Shown here: positions 37,151 through 46,443 of the stretch, piece after piece
How the letters are laid out: every line of letters begins with the position of its first letter
Position numbering within the stretch: the stretch's first letter is position 1
Source: Odiellus spinosus
Taxonomy: Eukaryota; Arthropoda; Arachnida; Opiliones; Phalangiidae
Assembly (NCBI GenBank): GCA_963920705.1
Contig: OY987238.1
Coordinates: 11,030,183 to 11,094,182 of the forward strand
Reading direction: 5' to 3'
Length of the DNA: 64,000 bases
Program-made: the position numbers and the translations under genes
The notes under the pieces: generated by a model
The model's database searches: none
The model's input: only the letters and a program-made list of their open reading frames with translations
What the model was told of the DNA's origin: nothing

Positions 37151-38157
37151 TGGGGTACCCAAAAACTGAGCGCCACTTAATCCAATCAACTTTAACTTCG
37201 GATAATCCACGCGTTCTTTTTTATTGAAACTAAAAAGCATCAAGTTTGATATCTTTTGAAACCTTTGGTTATAAGAAAAACTTTGCATTTTAAATTTTTC
37301 ATATGAAAACGCGAGCTCAAATTTAGAGACATGAGTTCGCGTGCCATCCTTAATACTTCACACTCGAAGAAGCGAAATCCAAAAGAAAAAGAAGAAAAAA
37401 AAAGGATGAGTTGAGGAGAGCTAGGGTAGATGGATAAGAGGCCTGTTTTTCAAAAAGGAAAAGGAAAAAAATCCTTGGTTGAAATTTTATTCAAATGGAG
37501 CTTTCAAGCGCATAGAACACGTTTCGGAAACACATCCACGGTGATCCATTTCTACAGTTCTATACCCCCTACGTATTTCGACCATCGAGAGGTCACTTCT
37601 GAATCGCATCAGAGCCGCTAGAACATTATATTCTCCCACGCTTCATCTCTCATACAGATGAAAGGTCCCAACAAAATGGTCAAAGCGAGACTCCTTCATT
37701 TCACCAAGAATTTTACTTGATTGTTTGACACGAGCTTGGATGAAGCTAAAACAAGATGACCAAGTATACGAGGAAGATTATTTTTTTTTTGAGATTTGCG
37801 GTCTTTCTGATTGAGATTATTTGGGTTTTTGTGAGAGTAAATCTTTAACAGGGTTCATACGAAGTTTTGTGAGTTTATTTCCAGATTTTCCTTGACCATT
37901 TCTAAATAATTTCCCTGACCAATTTTAAATATTTTTCATTAATTTATTCTTACGAGCGAGGTCTTGGCAAATTACATTTTTTATTTTACAGTTTATCAAC
38001 CAGGGTCGATAGTTTACTAAGAATATGAGTAAAAATTTGAAACTTTAGGCAATTACTTTTTAGTTTAAAATGTTACAATTAAATGGTCAACCAATCATAA
38101 ACAGCTCCTTGAAATGTATCAAAATATTTAATTTTCGGACAATAAGGGCTCATGTCC
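37151..38157. other. Intergenic DNA
   Basis: 37853-37945 resembles the GGGTTCATAC/TTTCCCTGACC stretch at 33165. A 63-codon frame at 37430 lacks motifs. Confidence 0.4.
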
Positions 38158-38264
38158 AAATTGCCTGACTTTTCCCTGACATTTTGGGCAATTTTCCAAA
38201 TTCTCCGAGCTTTCCCTGACCTTTTGGGCCAATTTTCCAAATTGCCTGACCTTTTCGGTCAATT
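38158..38264. repeat. ~40-bp tandem repeat, 2.6 copies
   Basis: Units AAATT(G/C)CTGA…TTTCCCTGAC followed by TTTTGGGCCAATTTTCC repeat at about 40-41 bp spacing with moderate divergence. Confidence 0.65.
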
Positions 38265-39410
38265 TAAAAATTTTTAACTTTTAGTTTTCTGGAAATTTTC
38301 GTGAAACAACCATTTGCTCAAATGCTCAAATCTTACTACTACTGCTACTACATCATCGGCCTATATAAGAGCTTAAATCCACCCCCTTGGTAGAGAATGA
38401 GGGTAAAAACCCACAAACTTTTGTATTTCATATGGGGGGGGGCAAGGGGAAGAAAGAGGCTATTTGGTCCGTGAGGAAAGGGGTTATAGGGTGCCTACTT
38501 GTATTCCGGAATGGTTTCCTTGAGAAACATACTCCACAATCCACAAGAAAAGAATTTTTTTCCTCCTTTTCCAAACCATATCCTATCTCAACACCTATGA
38601 TATAAGGCAGTTTCAATGTTCAGTAGGTGAACTTTATCTCAATACTATAAGAACATGGTAGCTTTGTAACAAGATAGAAAGCCTTTTATAGGCTTTTATC
38701 TACTGTAAACTCACGTTGGAATATAATAAAAATCTGTGTCAGTTTAAAGTTTCAGTAGGTTTGAACCTATGATGACCCTTTATATTAAGTATTTTCTTTT
38801 ATATAGAGGTAATGGTAGGCTTCGTTTATACTTTATTGCAAGCCAAAACATTCTGATGTATATGTATCCAGGACCTTCGGCCTTCTCGCTTTGCATGGAA
38901 GCGACCCAAAGTACCGAAAAACCCCTTCAGGCATATTTCCTTGAATTTTTCTTTGAAGTATATGTATATATACATCAGATTTTTTTTTTTTTTTTTTTTT
39001 CAAAAGGAGCAAAAAGCTGCTTGGATGTGTAGTTAGAATACGTTTTAGTTCTCAGAGCATAACAAGTTATTCTATACCATAATTTCTATGGTTTGGTTAT
39101 ATATACAGTGAAACTTGCTTTGTAAGGTACACGGAAAATTTATATTGATAAACTGAAAATATTGGATGGATATTCTTAGGTCAAAGGTTATTTCCATATA
39201 CGATTTAAGAAAGCAAACAAATTCCCGATACTCTTGAATTCTTGATTATATTCGGAATAATAAAACACGTATCACTTCGCCTCCCAAATTACGCAATAAA
39301 TCAAGAAATATAAATTCAAGAAATATCTATTTGACGTCATTTGGGTTTTAAATTGAGGTTGGAAAAAAATTGATTTAAGCCTTGAATTATTATAAAATTT
39401 ATCTTCATAT
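38265..39410. other. Intergenic DNA flanking the retrotransposon
   Basis: Contains a poly-T run at about 38980-39000 and short chance frames. The last bases (ATAT, 39407-39410) form the left target duplication of the Gypsy element. Confidence 0.45.
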
Positions 39411-39438
39411 TGAAACGACTACTTTGTAGTTGTAATAG

Positions 39439-39444
39439 TTTATT
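39439..39444 (-). terminator. Polyadenylation signal AATAAA in 3' LTR
   Basis: AATAAA on the minus strand, about 15 nt past the pol stop codon and 28 nt before the LTR end. Cleavage would fall in the last ~20 bases of the LTR. Confidence 0.65.
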
Positions 39445-39458
39445 GGTGGAAGCAAGGA

Positions 39459-42400
39459 TTACAGGTCTTTATAATTGATGCGCGTTCGGGGTCGTAGCGA
39501 GTACGGTCGTCTGGGTACGGTTGGACGGGGTTCGGCGCTATCCAGTTCTGCGGGATCGGTGGCTGTTCGGGAGCCGGGATCGGTGGCTGGTCGGGAGCCG
39601 GGATCGTTGGCTGGTCGGGAGCCGGGATCGTTGGCTGGTCGGGAGCCGGGATCGTTGGCTGGTCGGGAGCCGGGATCGTCAGCTGGTCGGGAGCCGGGAT
39701 CGTCGTCTGGTCTCGAGTCGGGATCGGCGTCTGGTCGTGGAGTAGTTCTTCGGTGAGAGAGGCAGGAGCGAGTGTGTCTGTTAGTGAGGCTACAGCCCCT
39801 TTTTATAGGGGCTGCGCGGGCCTCTGATTGGCGCGCGGTTTCGTTGCCAACAGGTGCAACTTGCGGCATGACATTGTGAGAGGACTGTACAGGGGAAGGC
39901 TGTACAATGTCAGAGGACCGTGTAGTAGAAGGCGGGGTACGTGTGGTTGGGGTCGTGACATTGCCCCCCTCTTTCGAAGCGCCCGTCTCGGGCGTACCAG
40001 AGAGAAATGCTGGGTCGCGGGTTATGGCCGGTTTCATCCTGGAGACATGAATTGTTTCCGTAGGTCGGCGACTACCAGGTTTGGTACAGACTTTGAAGGT
40101 GACAGGTCCAGTACGGCGGATGATTTCGAAGGGTCCATGCTGTTGGTGGAGTAGTTTTTCCGATCTACCTCGTTTGCGAGTAGGCTTTCTAACGAAAATC
40201 CATTGACCTGCAGTAAAGGCATCAGGTTGGCGGTTCTCATCGTATTGGCGAGCTTGTTTGACTTGGGCCATGGTGGTATTGGTACGAGCGATGGAGCGGA
40301 CATCTTGGGCTGAGTACTGCTGAGGTAGTGCGGGAGCGATGGGCAGGATTCGGTCCAGTGGGGTGATAGGTGACCGGTGGTAGACCAGGTTGAATGGAGT
40401 TTCTCGTGTAGATTCCTGAACTGCTGTATTGTATGCGAAGGTTGTGCCAGGAAGTGCTTCGTCCCAGTTCGTGTGGTCTTCCTCGACGTACATGGATAGC
40501 ATGTCGGCTAGTGTTTTGTTAAGGCGTTCCGTAAGGCCATTCGTCTGGGGGTGATAAGCAGTTGTGCGCACATGACGTGTGCCAATTTTGGCCAGAATCT
40601 CTTTGGTTAGGTCCGCCATGAATTGTGATCCACGATCTGTCAAGAGGTCTTTCGGGGCTCCGTGGCGGAATACAATTTGCTCGATGAAGAAGGTGGCGGC
40701 TTCCGCTGCAGTGGCAGCTGGGATTGCTTTGGTTTCAGCCCATTTCGTCAAATAGTCGGTACACACAATAATGAAGGTGTTATTCAGGCGAGATTTGGGG
40801 AACGGTCCAAGGAAGTCCATCCCGCATCGAGAGAATGGCTCTTCGGGGCAAGGAAGAGGCTGCAAGAGTCCAAGTTGGCGAGAGGTTGGTGCTTTGCGGG
40901 TCTGGCAGAGCCCGCAGGAAAGGACGTAGTGTTGGACCGTCTGTCGGAGTTTTGGCCAGTAATAGCGGTCAGAAAGGCGCCGGAATGTGCGAAAAATGCC
41001 CAAGTGTCCAGCTGTGGGATGATCGTGACAGGCATTCAGAACATCTTGGCGAAGGGCACCCGGAATTACTAGTAATGGACGGTTCTTTGATTTACGGTAT
41101 AGTGTGTCGTTGATCATGGTGTACTTGTGGGCTTGGCGACTGAGCTGTATGGCGACTGGGCTGGTCGGGTTCCGCAGATGGTCTAGAATTGGTTTCCAGG
41201 AGGCGTCGTTTTCCTGGAGCGTCTTGATGTCGGGAATGTCAATTAGCGCGCAGCAAGGTCCGGCCGGGGGCGGCTTCTCGGGCGGGTCATCCGTGATAAG
41301 GCGACTTAAGCAGTCGGCGTTGGAGTGTCGTCTGCCGCTGCGATGGTAAATTTCCATTTCTTGGGCTTGAGTGTCCAGGGACCACCTGGCCAAGCGGGTA
41401 TGTGGGTCTTTGAGGCTTCGTAACCAGCAAAGGGCATGATGGTCGGTTATGATACGTACTGGGCGGCCATGTATGTATGGGCGGAAGCGGCCTAAAGACC
41501 AAACCAGAGCTAGGCATTCTTTTTCGGTAGTGCTGTAATTGATTTCGGGTGAAGATAGGGTGCGGCTGGCGTAAGCGATGACATGCTCAACCCCATTTTC
41601 ACGTTGGCTCAAGACGGCTCCTATCCCCTTGTCGCTGGCGTCAGGGTGAATCTCCGTAGGTAGGGTTGGATCGAAGTGGCTCAGGATAGGAGGACTTGCC
41701 AGTTTTGTCTTCAGCGTCTGGAAGGCGTCATCGTGCTTCTTGGTCCAGACGAAGGGAATGTTACTGCTAGTTAATTCAGTGAGCGGTCGCGCTATCTTGG
41801 CAAATCCGTTGACGAAGCGGCGGTAATAGGAGCATAGTCCCAGAAATGCTTGGAGTTCTTTTCTGGTTGAGGGTGAACGAAAGTTCTTGACCGCTGAGGT
41901 CAGTTCGGGATCAGTGGAAATTCCTTTGCCGGAAACGATGTGCCCCAAGAATTTGATTGACGGGCAGGCGAAATGACATTTTTCGGGCTTCAGAGATAGT
42001 CCGGCGGTGCTGACGCGTTCCAGGACTTGACGGAGGCGGGATAAGTGTTCGGATAGTGTAGCGGAGAAAACTACTATGTCGTCAAGGTATACCAGACAGG
42101 TATTCCATTTTAGGCCAGCGAGGACGACATCCATGGTTCTTTGAAAAGTGGCGGGTGCGTTGACTAGCCCAAATGGCATTACCGTGAATTCGTAGAGTCC
42201 GTCGGGTGTCGTGAATGCAGTTTTCTCTTGGTCTTCCGGGGCGACTGGTATTTGCCAATACCCTGAGGCAAGGTCCATGGTTGAGAAGAACTTTGCGCCG
42301 TGAAGTCGGTCGAGGGCGTCGTCAACACGAGGCAGAGGGTAAACGTCTTTTTTCGTCAGTGCATTCAATCGCCGGAAGTCCACGCAAAATCTGGTTGAGC

Positions 42401-43700
42401 CATCTTTTTTCCGTACGAGGACCACTCGAGATGACCATGGGCTTCGAGATGGACGGATGACATTGTTAGCGGCCATTTTCCTGACTTCTTCTCGGATGGT
42501 GTCGCGCTCTGGGAATGACGATCGGTTTGGTGGGAGATGTACAGGTAGATGACCCTCCGTATTAATGTGGTGTGGTGGTAATCGTGACAGCTGTACCGGT
42601 TCATCCGTTTGGTGAAAGCAGTGGCTAAAATCCCGCAAGACCTTTTCAACCTCGGATCGTTCGTCGGGGGACAATGTTTCGGAGATGGTGGATTGGCGCC
42701 AAGGTTCTTTATCAGCTAGGCCAATATGGTTGAAAGCGGTGGCCTGGGTTTGGTGGTCCTCGTGTCGTTCGATGGTTCCGATATTCATCCCTGGTTGAAT
42801 GACCTGGTCTTGCCAGGATAGATTAGCAATGGAAATTCCCGACTTCCCTTGTGCAATTTCTAGAATGGCGTTCGGTACGGAGAGTCCGGTTTTTTGGTGC
42901 AGGTCGCGATTCGGAGTCATGACGCCTTGCGAGAAATTGATCGATTCTCGCAGAATGATCGGGACGAGGGTTTCCGTCCAGGGTCTGATGGTCATCGGTT
43001 CAGCGAGGTCTATAAAAGCCGAGAGAGCGGGTGGTTCGTCGGAATACGGCGAGTCGGGAAGGCTGGCCAGTGTTTGAGCTTCCGTGGATTGGCTGACGTT
43101 GAGAGGGGACTCGAAGGTTAACGGTTCTTTGATCGGGAGGCGGAGAACGTCGGCGGTGCTAAAGTCGAGTACGGCTTGGTGACGGCGTGCCCAATCGATA
43201 CCAAGGACAACGTCTGCAGGAAGGTGCGGCATGACTACAGCTTGGTGCGTGAAGGTTCGGCCTAGGAGGTCCAGTGTCACGCTTGCTTGGCCGGAGGCAA
43301 ATGCGATGTGTCCAAACGCCGATCGTAATGGTTGCTGCGATGGAGAGAGCTCTACATTTAGTTTGGCGACGAATTTTTCGTGAAGTGATGAGATAGCTGA
43401 ACCGGAGTCGATAAGGGCTACAGTCGGTATTTTGTTTACGAGGCACGGTACCCAGAGAAGTTGTTTATCGGCGGCTGTAGTTTCTTCGCGGTTCTCTGTC
43501 ACGATAGTGTCAATGCTTGGAGATTTTATAGAGTTCATGAGGGCCACGTTCGGATTGGTTGTAGAGGGCGAAAGGTTCTGGTTTACGGGCGTACCCTCTT
43601 TTACGACCGTGCGTTGGAGTTTCCCATGGCTGCGGATGTGATGGCACGAGGCTGTCTGCAGTGGCGGGCTACGTGGCCTGGTCGGTTGCAGTTGAAACAA
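39459..43700 (-). CDS. pol: Pol polyprotein (PR-RT-RH-IN) with LTR-encoded tail
   Basis: 1413-codon frame that opens with a non-ATG codon. It should be made as a Gag-Pol fusion by -1 frameshift near residue 27. Domains: an aspartic protease with DSG at 98-100 and the LGIDW block near 166-170; a reverse transcriptase with YPLPRVDD near 454 and catalytic YLDD at 538-541; an RNase H with acidic residues D687, E728 and D753; an integrase zinc-binding H894-x4-H899 / C929-x2-C932; an integrase core D962, D1022 and E1058 (35 residues between the last two); and a GPF motif at 1189-1191. From about residue 1248 the frame enters the 3' LTR and encodes a ~166-residue tail. The tail has a DPGSRPAN-type eight-residue repeat and a basic end, and stops 15 nt before the AATAAA. 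All catalytic residues are present and there are no internal stops. The tail's role is unknown; it may be disordered and tether the integrase. Confidence 0.95.
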   Translation of the reverse strand: MFQLQPTRPRSPPLQTASCHHIRSHGKLQRTVVKEGTPVNQNLSPSTTNPNVALMNSIKSPSIDTIVTENREETTAADKQLLWVPCLVNKIPTVALIDSGSAISSLHEKFVAKLNVELSPSQQPLRSAFGHIAFASGQASVTLDLLGRTFTHQAVVMPHLPADVVLGIDWARRHQAVLDFSTADVLRLPIKEPLTFESPLNVSQSTEAQTLASLPDSPYSDEPPALSAFIDLAEPMTIRPWTETLVPIILRESINFSQGVMTPNRDLHQKTGLSVPNAILEIAQGKSGISIANLSWQDQVIQPGMNIGTIERHEDHQTQATAFNHIGLADKEPWRQSTISETLSPDERSEVEKVLRDFSHCFHQTDEPVQLSRLPPHHINTEGHLPVHLPPNRSSFPERDTIREEVRKMAANNVIRPSRSPWSSRVVLVRKKDGSTRFCVDFRRLNALTKKDVYPLPRVDDALDRLHGAKFFSTMDLASGYWQIPVAPEDQEKTAFTTPDGLYEFTVMPFGLVNAPATFQRTMDVVLAGLKWNTCLVYLDDIVVFSATLSEHLSRLRQVLERVSTAGLSLKPEKCHFACPSIKFLGHIVSGKGISTDPELTSAVKNFRSPSTRKELQAFLGLCSYYRRFVNGFAKIARPLTELTSSNIPFVWTKKHDDAFQTLKTKLASPPILSHFDPTLPTEIHPDASDKGIGAVLSQRENGVEHVIAYASRTLSSPEINYSTTEKECLALVWSLGRFRPYIHGRPVRIITDHHALCWLRSLKDPHTRLARWSLDTQAQEMEIYHRSGRRHSNADCLSRLITDDPPEKPPPAGPCCALIDIPDIKTLQENDASWKPILDHLRNPTSPVAIQLSRQAHKYTMINDTLYRKSKNRPLLVIPGALRQDVLNACHDHPTAGHLGIFRTFRRLSDRYYWPKLRQTVQHYVLSCGLCQTRKAPTSRQLGLLQPLPCPEEPFSRCGMDFLGPFPKSRLNNTFIIVCTDYLTKWAETKAIPAATAAEAATFFIEQIVFRHGAPKDLLTDRGSQFMADLTKEILAKIGTRHVRTTAYHPQTNGLTERLNKTLADMLSMYVEEDHTNWDEALPGTTFAYNTAVQESTRETPFNLVYHRSPITPLDRILPIAPALPQQYSAQDVRSIARTNTTMAQVKQARQYDENRQPDAFTAGQWIFVRKPTRKRGRSEKLLHQQHGPFEIIRRTGPVTFKVCTKPGSRRPTETIHVSRMKPAITRDPAFLSGTPETGASKEGGNVTTPTTRTPPSTTRSSDIVQPSPVQSSHNVMPQVAPVGNETARQSEARAAPIKRGCSLTNRHTRSCLSHRRTTPRPDADPDSRPDDDPGSRPADDPGSRPANDPGSRPANDPGSRPANDPGSRPATDPGSRTATDPAELDSAEPRPTVPRRPYSLRPRTRINYKDL
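39552..39739 (-). repeat. 24-nt minisatellite inside 3' LTR
   Basis: About 7.8 copies of GGGATCG(T)TGGCTGGTCGG plus GAGCC in 24-bp steps. In the pol frame the unit encodes the eight-residue period DPGSRPAN, with D/N/T variation at the last positions. The 5' LTR has the same array at 44624-44811. Confidence 0.93.
39800..39807 (-). promoter_or_regulatory. LTR TATA box (3' LTR copy)
   Basis: TATAAAAA on the minus strand, enclosed by the inverted repeat AGCCCC…GGGGCT (39794-39813). Confidence 0.7.
39964..39974 (-). promoter_or_regulatory. Polypurine tract
   Basis: AAAGAGGGGGG on the coding strand, three bases (CAA) before the 3' LTR. This is the usual position of the plus-strand DNA primer. It is also read as codons in the pol frame. 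Confidence 0.75.
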
Positions 43701-44434
43701 ATTGGACGATTATCCGTGGTACGCATTTGGTCTGCGCGGCGGTAGCCTGGTTCCTCTATGATTGGCTGTGACGTTGACGGGTACGGGATAGCGGATCGGT
43801 TGTTGCTGTTTGGAGCAGGTCTCGGTGGCGCAGGTAGACTATGAGCCCGGGACGTAAAGTCTAGCATCCGGCTAGGGTCCGGTCGCTGGCTTGACGGGTC
43901 AGCGAATCGTGCTGCGGCGCGGCTACGGGCGACAGCCCGTCGGGCGTCTCCAATAACTCTGACAGCGGCAGATAGTTCGTCGAGGGTGGATGGTTCTTCT
44001 CGGTAAACGCTTTCTACCAGGTCGACGTGGAGTCCCCTGGTGATGTGCCGAATTTTTTCGGCGATTGTCAGGACTCGTCCAAGCTTGCTGCAAAGGGCGA
44101 GAATTGCGGCGCTATAGACTTCATAAGTCTCGTCTGGACCTTGGCGCCGGTTGAAGAGTTTGTGCTCTATCTCTGCGATGTCGACCGGTTTTTGAAATGC
44201 TCCCCGTAGAATTCGTTCGGCGTCGTCCCAGGTAGCCGGGGGGCTGTGTTCGACCACGTCGTCAAAAAATTGAGCGGCTGTTCCTTCGAGGTAAAACGCG
44301 GCGTAGTCTGCCCAATTTTCTCGTGGCCATTCGTTGAGGGTGGCCACTCGTTTAAAACGTAGCAACCAGCTTTTTATGTCGTCCGTCGGTCCTCCTTTGA
44401 AAGTCGGCATCGTCAAAAAGTGGGGGTTCGCCAT
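43601..44434 (-). CDS. gag: Gag polyprotein of Ty3/Gypsy element
   Basis: 277 residues from the ATG at 44434 (first residues MANPHFLTMPTFKGG). The open frame extends upstream into the LTR only through non-ATG codons, so this ATG is the natural start. The N-terminal two thirds (FKGGPTDDIKSWLLRFKR…, then the …ENWADYAAFYLEGTA region) has the layout of a retrotransposon capsid domain. A CCHC knuckle (C-x2-C-x4-H-x4-C, about residues 246-259, CFNCNRPGHVARHC) near the end binds RNA. The gag stop lies 100 nt inside the pol open frame. A GGGAAAC slippery heptamer just before it lets some ribosomes move to pol. Gag forms the virus-like particle that packages the element RNA. Intact, with no frameshift or premature stop seen. 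Confidence 0.93.
   Translation of the reverse strand: MANPHFLTMPTFKGGPTDDIKSWLLRFKRVATLNEWPRENWADYAAFYLEGTAAQFFDDVVEHSPPATWDDAERILRGAFQKPVDIAEIEHKLFNRRQGPDETYEVYSAAILALCSKLGRVLTIAEKIRHITRGLHVDLVESVYREEPSTLDELSAAVRVIGDARRAVARSRAAARFADPSSQRPDPSRMLDFTSRAHSLPAPPRPAPNSNNRSAIPYPSTSQPIIEEPGYRRADQMRTTDNRPICFNCNRPGHVARHCRQPRAITSAAMGNSNARS
43619..43625 (-). promoter_or_regulatory. -1 ribosomal frameshift slippery site GGGAAAC
   Basis: On the coding strand the gag codons read ATG GGA AAC, which gives the heptamer G GGA AAC in X-XXY-YYZ phase, the canonical -1 slippery form. It lies about 18 nt before the gag stop. The -1 frame then reads GGG AAA CTC, which is the pol frame (G26-K27-L28). A GGGTACGCCC mini-hairpin and ACGG/CCGT pairing follow downstream and may help pausing. 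Confidence 0.82.
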
Positions 44435-44463
44435 GATGGTACTTGCAAGAGGTTGATCGTCGT

Positions 44464-44481
44464 TGCCCCGCGCCTCCACCA
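44464..44481 (-). promoter_or_regulatory. Primer binding site, tRNA-Ala-like
   Basis: One base after the 5' LTR the coding strand reads TGGTGGAGGCGCGGGGC. TGGTGGAGG is complementary to the CCTCCACCA 3' end typical of eukaryotic tRNA-Ala. The match beyond ~12 nt depends on the host tRNA sequence. Confidence 0.7.
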
Positions 44482-44623
44482 GTGAAACGACTACTTTGTA
44501 GTTGTAATAGTTTATTGGTGGAAGCAAGGATTACAGGTCTTTATAATTGATGCGCGTTCGGGGTCGTAGCGAGTACGGTCGTCTGGGTACGGTTGGACGG
44601 GGTTCGGCGCTATCCAGTTCTGC

Positions 44624-44811
44624 GGGATCGGTGGCTGTTCGGGAGCCGGGATCGGTGGCTGGTCGGGAGCCGGGATCGTTGGCTGGTCGGGAGCCGGGAT
44701 CGTTGGCTGGTCGGGAGCCGGGATCGTTGGCTGGTCGGGAGCCGGGATCGTCAGCTGGTCGGGAGCCGGGATCGTCGTCTGGTCTCGAGTCGGGATCGGC
44801 GTCTGGTCGTG
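44624..44811 (-). repeat. 24-nt minisatellite inside 5' LTR
   Basis: Same array as in the 3' LTR with no difference seen. It lies downstream of the TATA box, so it should sit in the RNA leader (R region). Confidence 0.93.
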
Positions 44812-44871
44812 GAGTAGTTCTTCGGTGAGAGAGGCAGGAGCGAGTGTGTCTGTTAGTGAGGCTACAGCCCC

Positions 44872-44879
44872 TTTTTATA
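44872..44879 (-). promoter_or_regulatory. LTR TATA box (5' LTR copy, drives the element)
   Basis: TATAAAAA on the minus strand inside the inverted repeat AGCCCC…GGGGCT. Transcription should start roughly 25-30 nt further on (about 44845), giving a long R region up to the AATAAA area. Confidence 0.7.
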
Positions 44880-45032
44880 GGGGCTGCGCGGGCCTCTGAT
44901 TGGCGCGCGGTTTCGTTGCCAACAGGTGCAACTTGCGGCATGACATTGTGAGAGGACTGTACAGGGGAAGGCTGTACAATGTCAGAGGACCGTGTAGTAG
45001 AAGGCGGGGTACGTGTGGTTGGGGTCGTGACA

Positions 45033-46443
45033 ATATCTATCCAATTTCTTTATTAATCCCTAAATTCGCTGATATTTTATTTTCAAACTAAGATGAAATA
45101 AAATAAAATACTGTTTTTATTTTTAATGAATTCTAAGATTGCGAACTTTCTTATAACTTGTTAACAGATAAAGCTTCAAAAGTTTATCTTCGGAGAAATT
45201 AACTCTATCCGTTTAACTTTCATATGAATTTACGAATTACGTTTTTTAGTCACAAACAAGTCGAAAATAATTGGAATATATATGAAAAATTGGTTATTCT
45301 ATTCCTAGAATTAATTAATGTTCTCTCTACACACAAGTTTATTTTGGGTTTTTTGTTTTTGTTTTTTTCATCGGGGATATGGATGACTATATTTGTACGT
45401 GCCGAAAAAAAGATCTAGTACAGACTATAGCCAGCCACGCAGGGGCCGGATGCTTTCATTGGAGAGCAGAGATTGCTCGGTGCTGTAACTCGTTTCCAGG
45501 GGAAACCGACAAAAGTCGACCTCTTAAAAAAAAATTATCGCGTGTCCAGAAATAATTTTCTTTCGTTGTGTCAACTACGCGAAGCTTTTGCGCGACCCCT
45601 TATTTACTACTACTAATGACCTCGCTAGAGAGTGCGAGAGAGAGAGAGAGATTCACGAAGCGTCGATGGCGCCCAGCAATTCCTCTACCCAAAAACCAAA
45701 TATAGCCATAAGAAAAACTACCCTATAAGTACCCAACTCTAATCATGCTCTTATGTATAAAAAACAAAGTTAAATTAAGCCCGAGGGGCTGACAACTCCC
45801 CGTAACTGTTGTATACGTCCGTAGCTTTGACTGAACTAAAAGTGTAACGTAACTGACTACGCATTTAGTACTATCAAAGGCGGTAATCAATTCCGTAATC
45901 GTGTAATTAGTATACAGATTTTAGGGAAGTGGTTAGCCCCTCGATTGAGCCACATTCAATTAAAGTTTCATCATGGAGATATTGTCATTATCGGAATATG
46001 TACGCGTGTGCTAAGCTTAAGGTCCTTGGAAGGGATCGATTTTCAAAGTAGAAACATTATATTGAAATAATAAAACGTTAGTTGTAAAGCAATCCCTCCA
46101 AGAGTGCGACACTTCTGAAAAAGTATTACACCAAATAAAACTTTAGTTGCGCCAGATTTTTCAAACAGGCCAGTGTTTTTAAAAAAATGGCACCCGAGTG
46201 TTGTACTACTCAATCCAACTCGAGATAGGGTTAATTATCTGTATCATAAAACCCAATTAACTACAATAATTAATAATTATTGAACTTTTGTCTTACACTA
46301 ATAAAACGATAAAAACACTAAAAGATATAAGTTTTTAAACGTACTTAAAAAATAATATAAATTTGTTACTGATACAAAGTGTAGGTCAAAGATTTACTAT
46401 TGTGGCTAGGTCACCAAAATCAAAGTGGAGCACCGGGTAACAC
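45033..46443. other. Intergenic DNA right of the retrotransposon
   Basis: Begins with the ATAT target duplication. 45060-45220 has family G-like words (TTTATCTTCGGAGAAATTAA). A (GA)n run lies near 45636-45651. No gene recognised. Confidence 0.45.

Larger units (their letters stand above)
39411..39960 (-). repeat. 3' LTR (minus-strand element)
   Basis: 550 bp, matching 44483-45032 throughout by eye at a constant offset of 5072. It holds a TATA box (39800-39807), a 24-nt minisatellite (39552-39739) and an AATAAA (39439-39444). It also encodes the last ~166 residues of the pol frame. Confidence 0.96.
39411..45032 (-). mobile_element. Full-length Ty3/Gypsy LTR retrotransposon
   Basis: A 5622-bp insertion on the minus strand. 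It has 550-bp LTRs at both ends, both starting TG and ending CA on the plus strand, and ATAT target duplications (39407-39410 and 45033-45036). In coding order it holds the 5' LTR, a tRNA-Ala-like primer site, gag, a -1 frameshift, pol (protease, RT, RNase H, integrase), a polypurine tract and the 3' LTR. Integrase follows RNase H, which defines Ty3/Gypsy order. No envelope frame is present. The LTRs look identical by eye and both frames are open, so it is very young and possibly active. Its GC content is visibly higher than that of the surrounding DNA. Confidence 0.97.
44483..45032 (-). repeat. 5' LTR (minus-strand element)
   Basis: Identical partner of the 3' LTR by eye. It carries its own copy of the pol-tail coding sequence (open on the minus strand 44941-44531). 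The first part lies upstream of the TATA box and the minisatellite part falls in the predicted 5' untranslated leader. The TATA box is at 44872-44879 and AATAAA at 44511-44516. Confidence 0.96.

Noticed and set aside
39475-43745. Many plus-strand frames of 60-136 codons within the retrotransposon
   Set aside because: Antisense shadows of gag and pol in GC-richer coding DNA.
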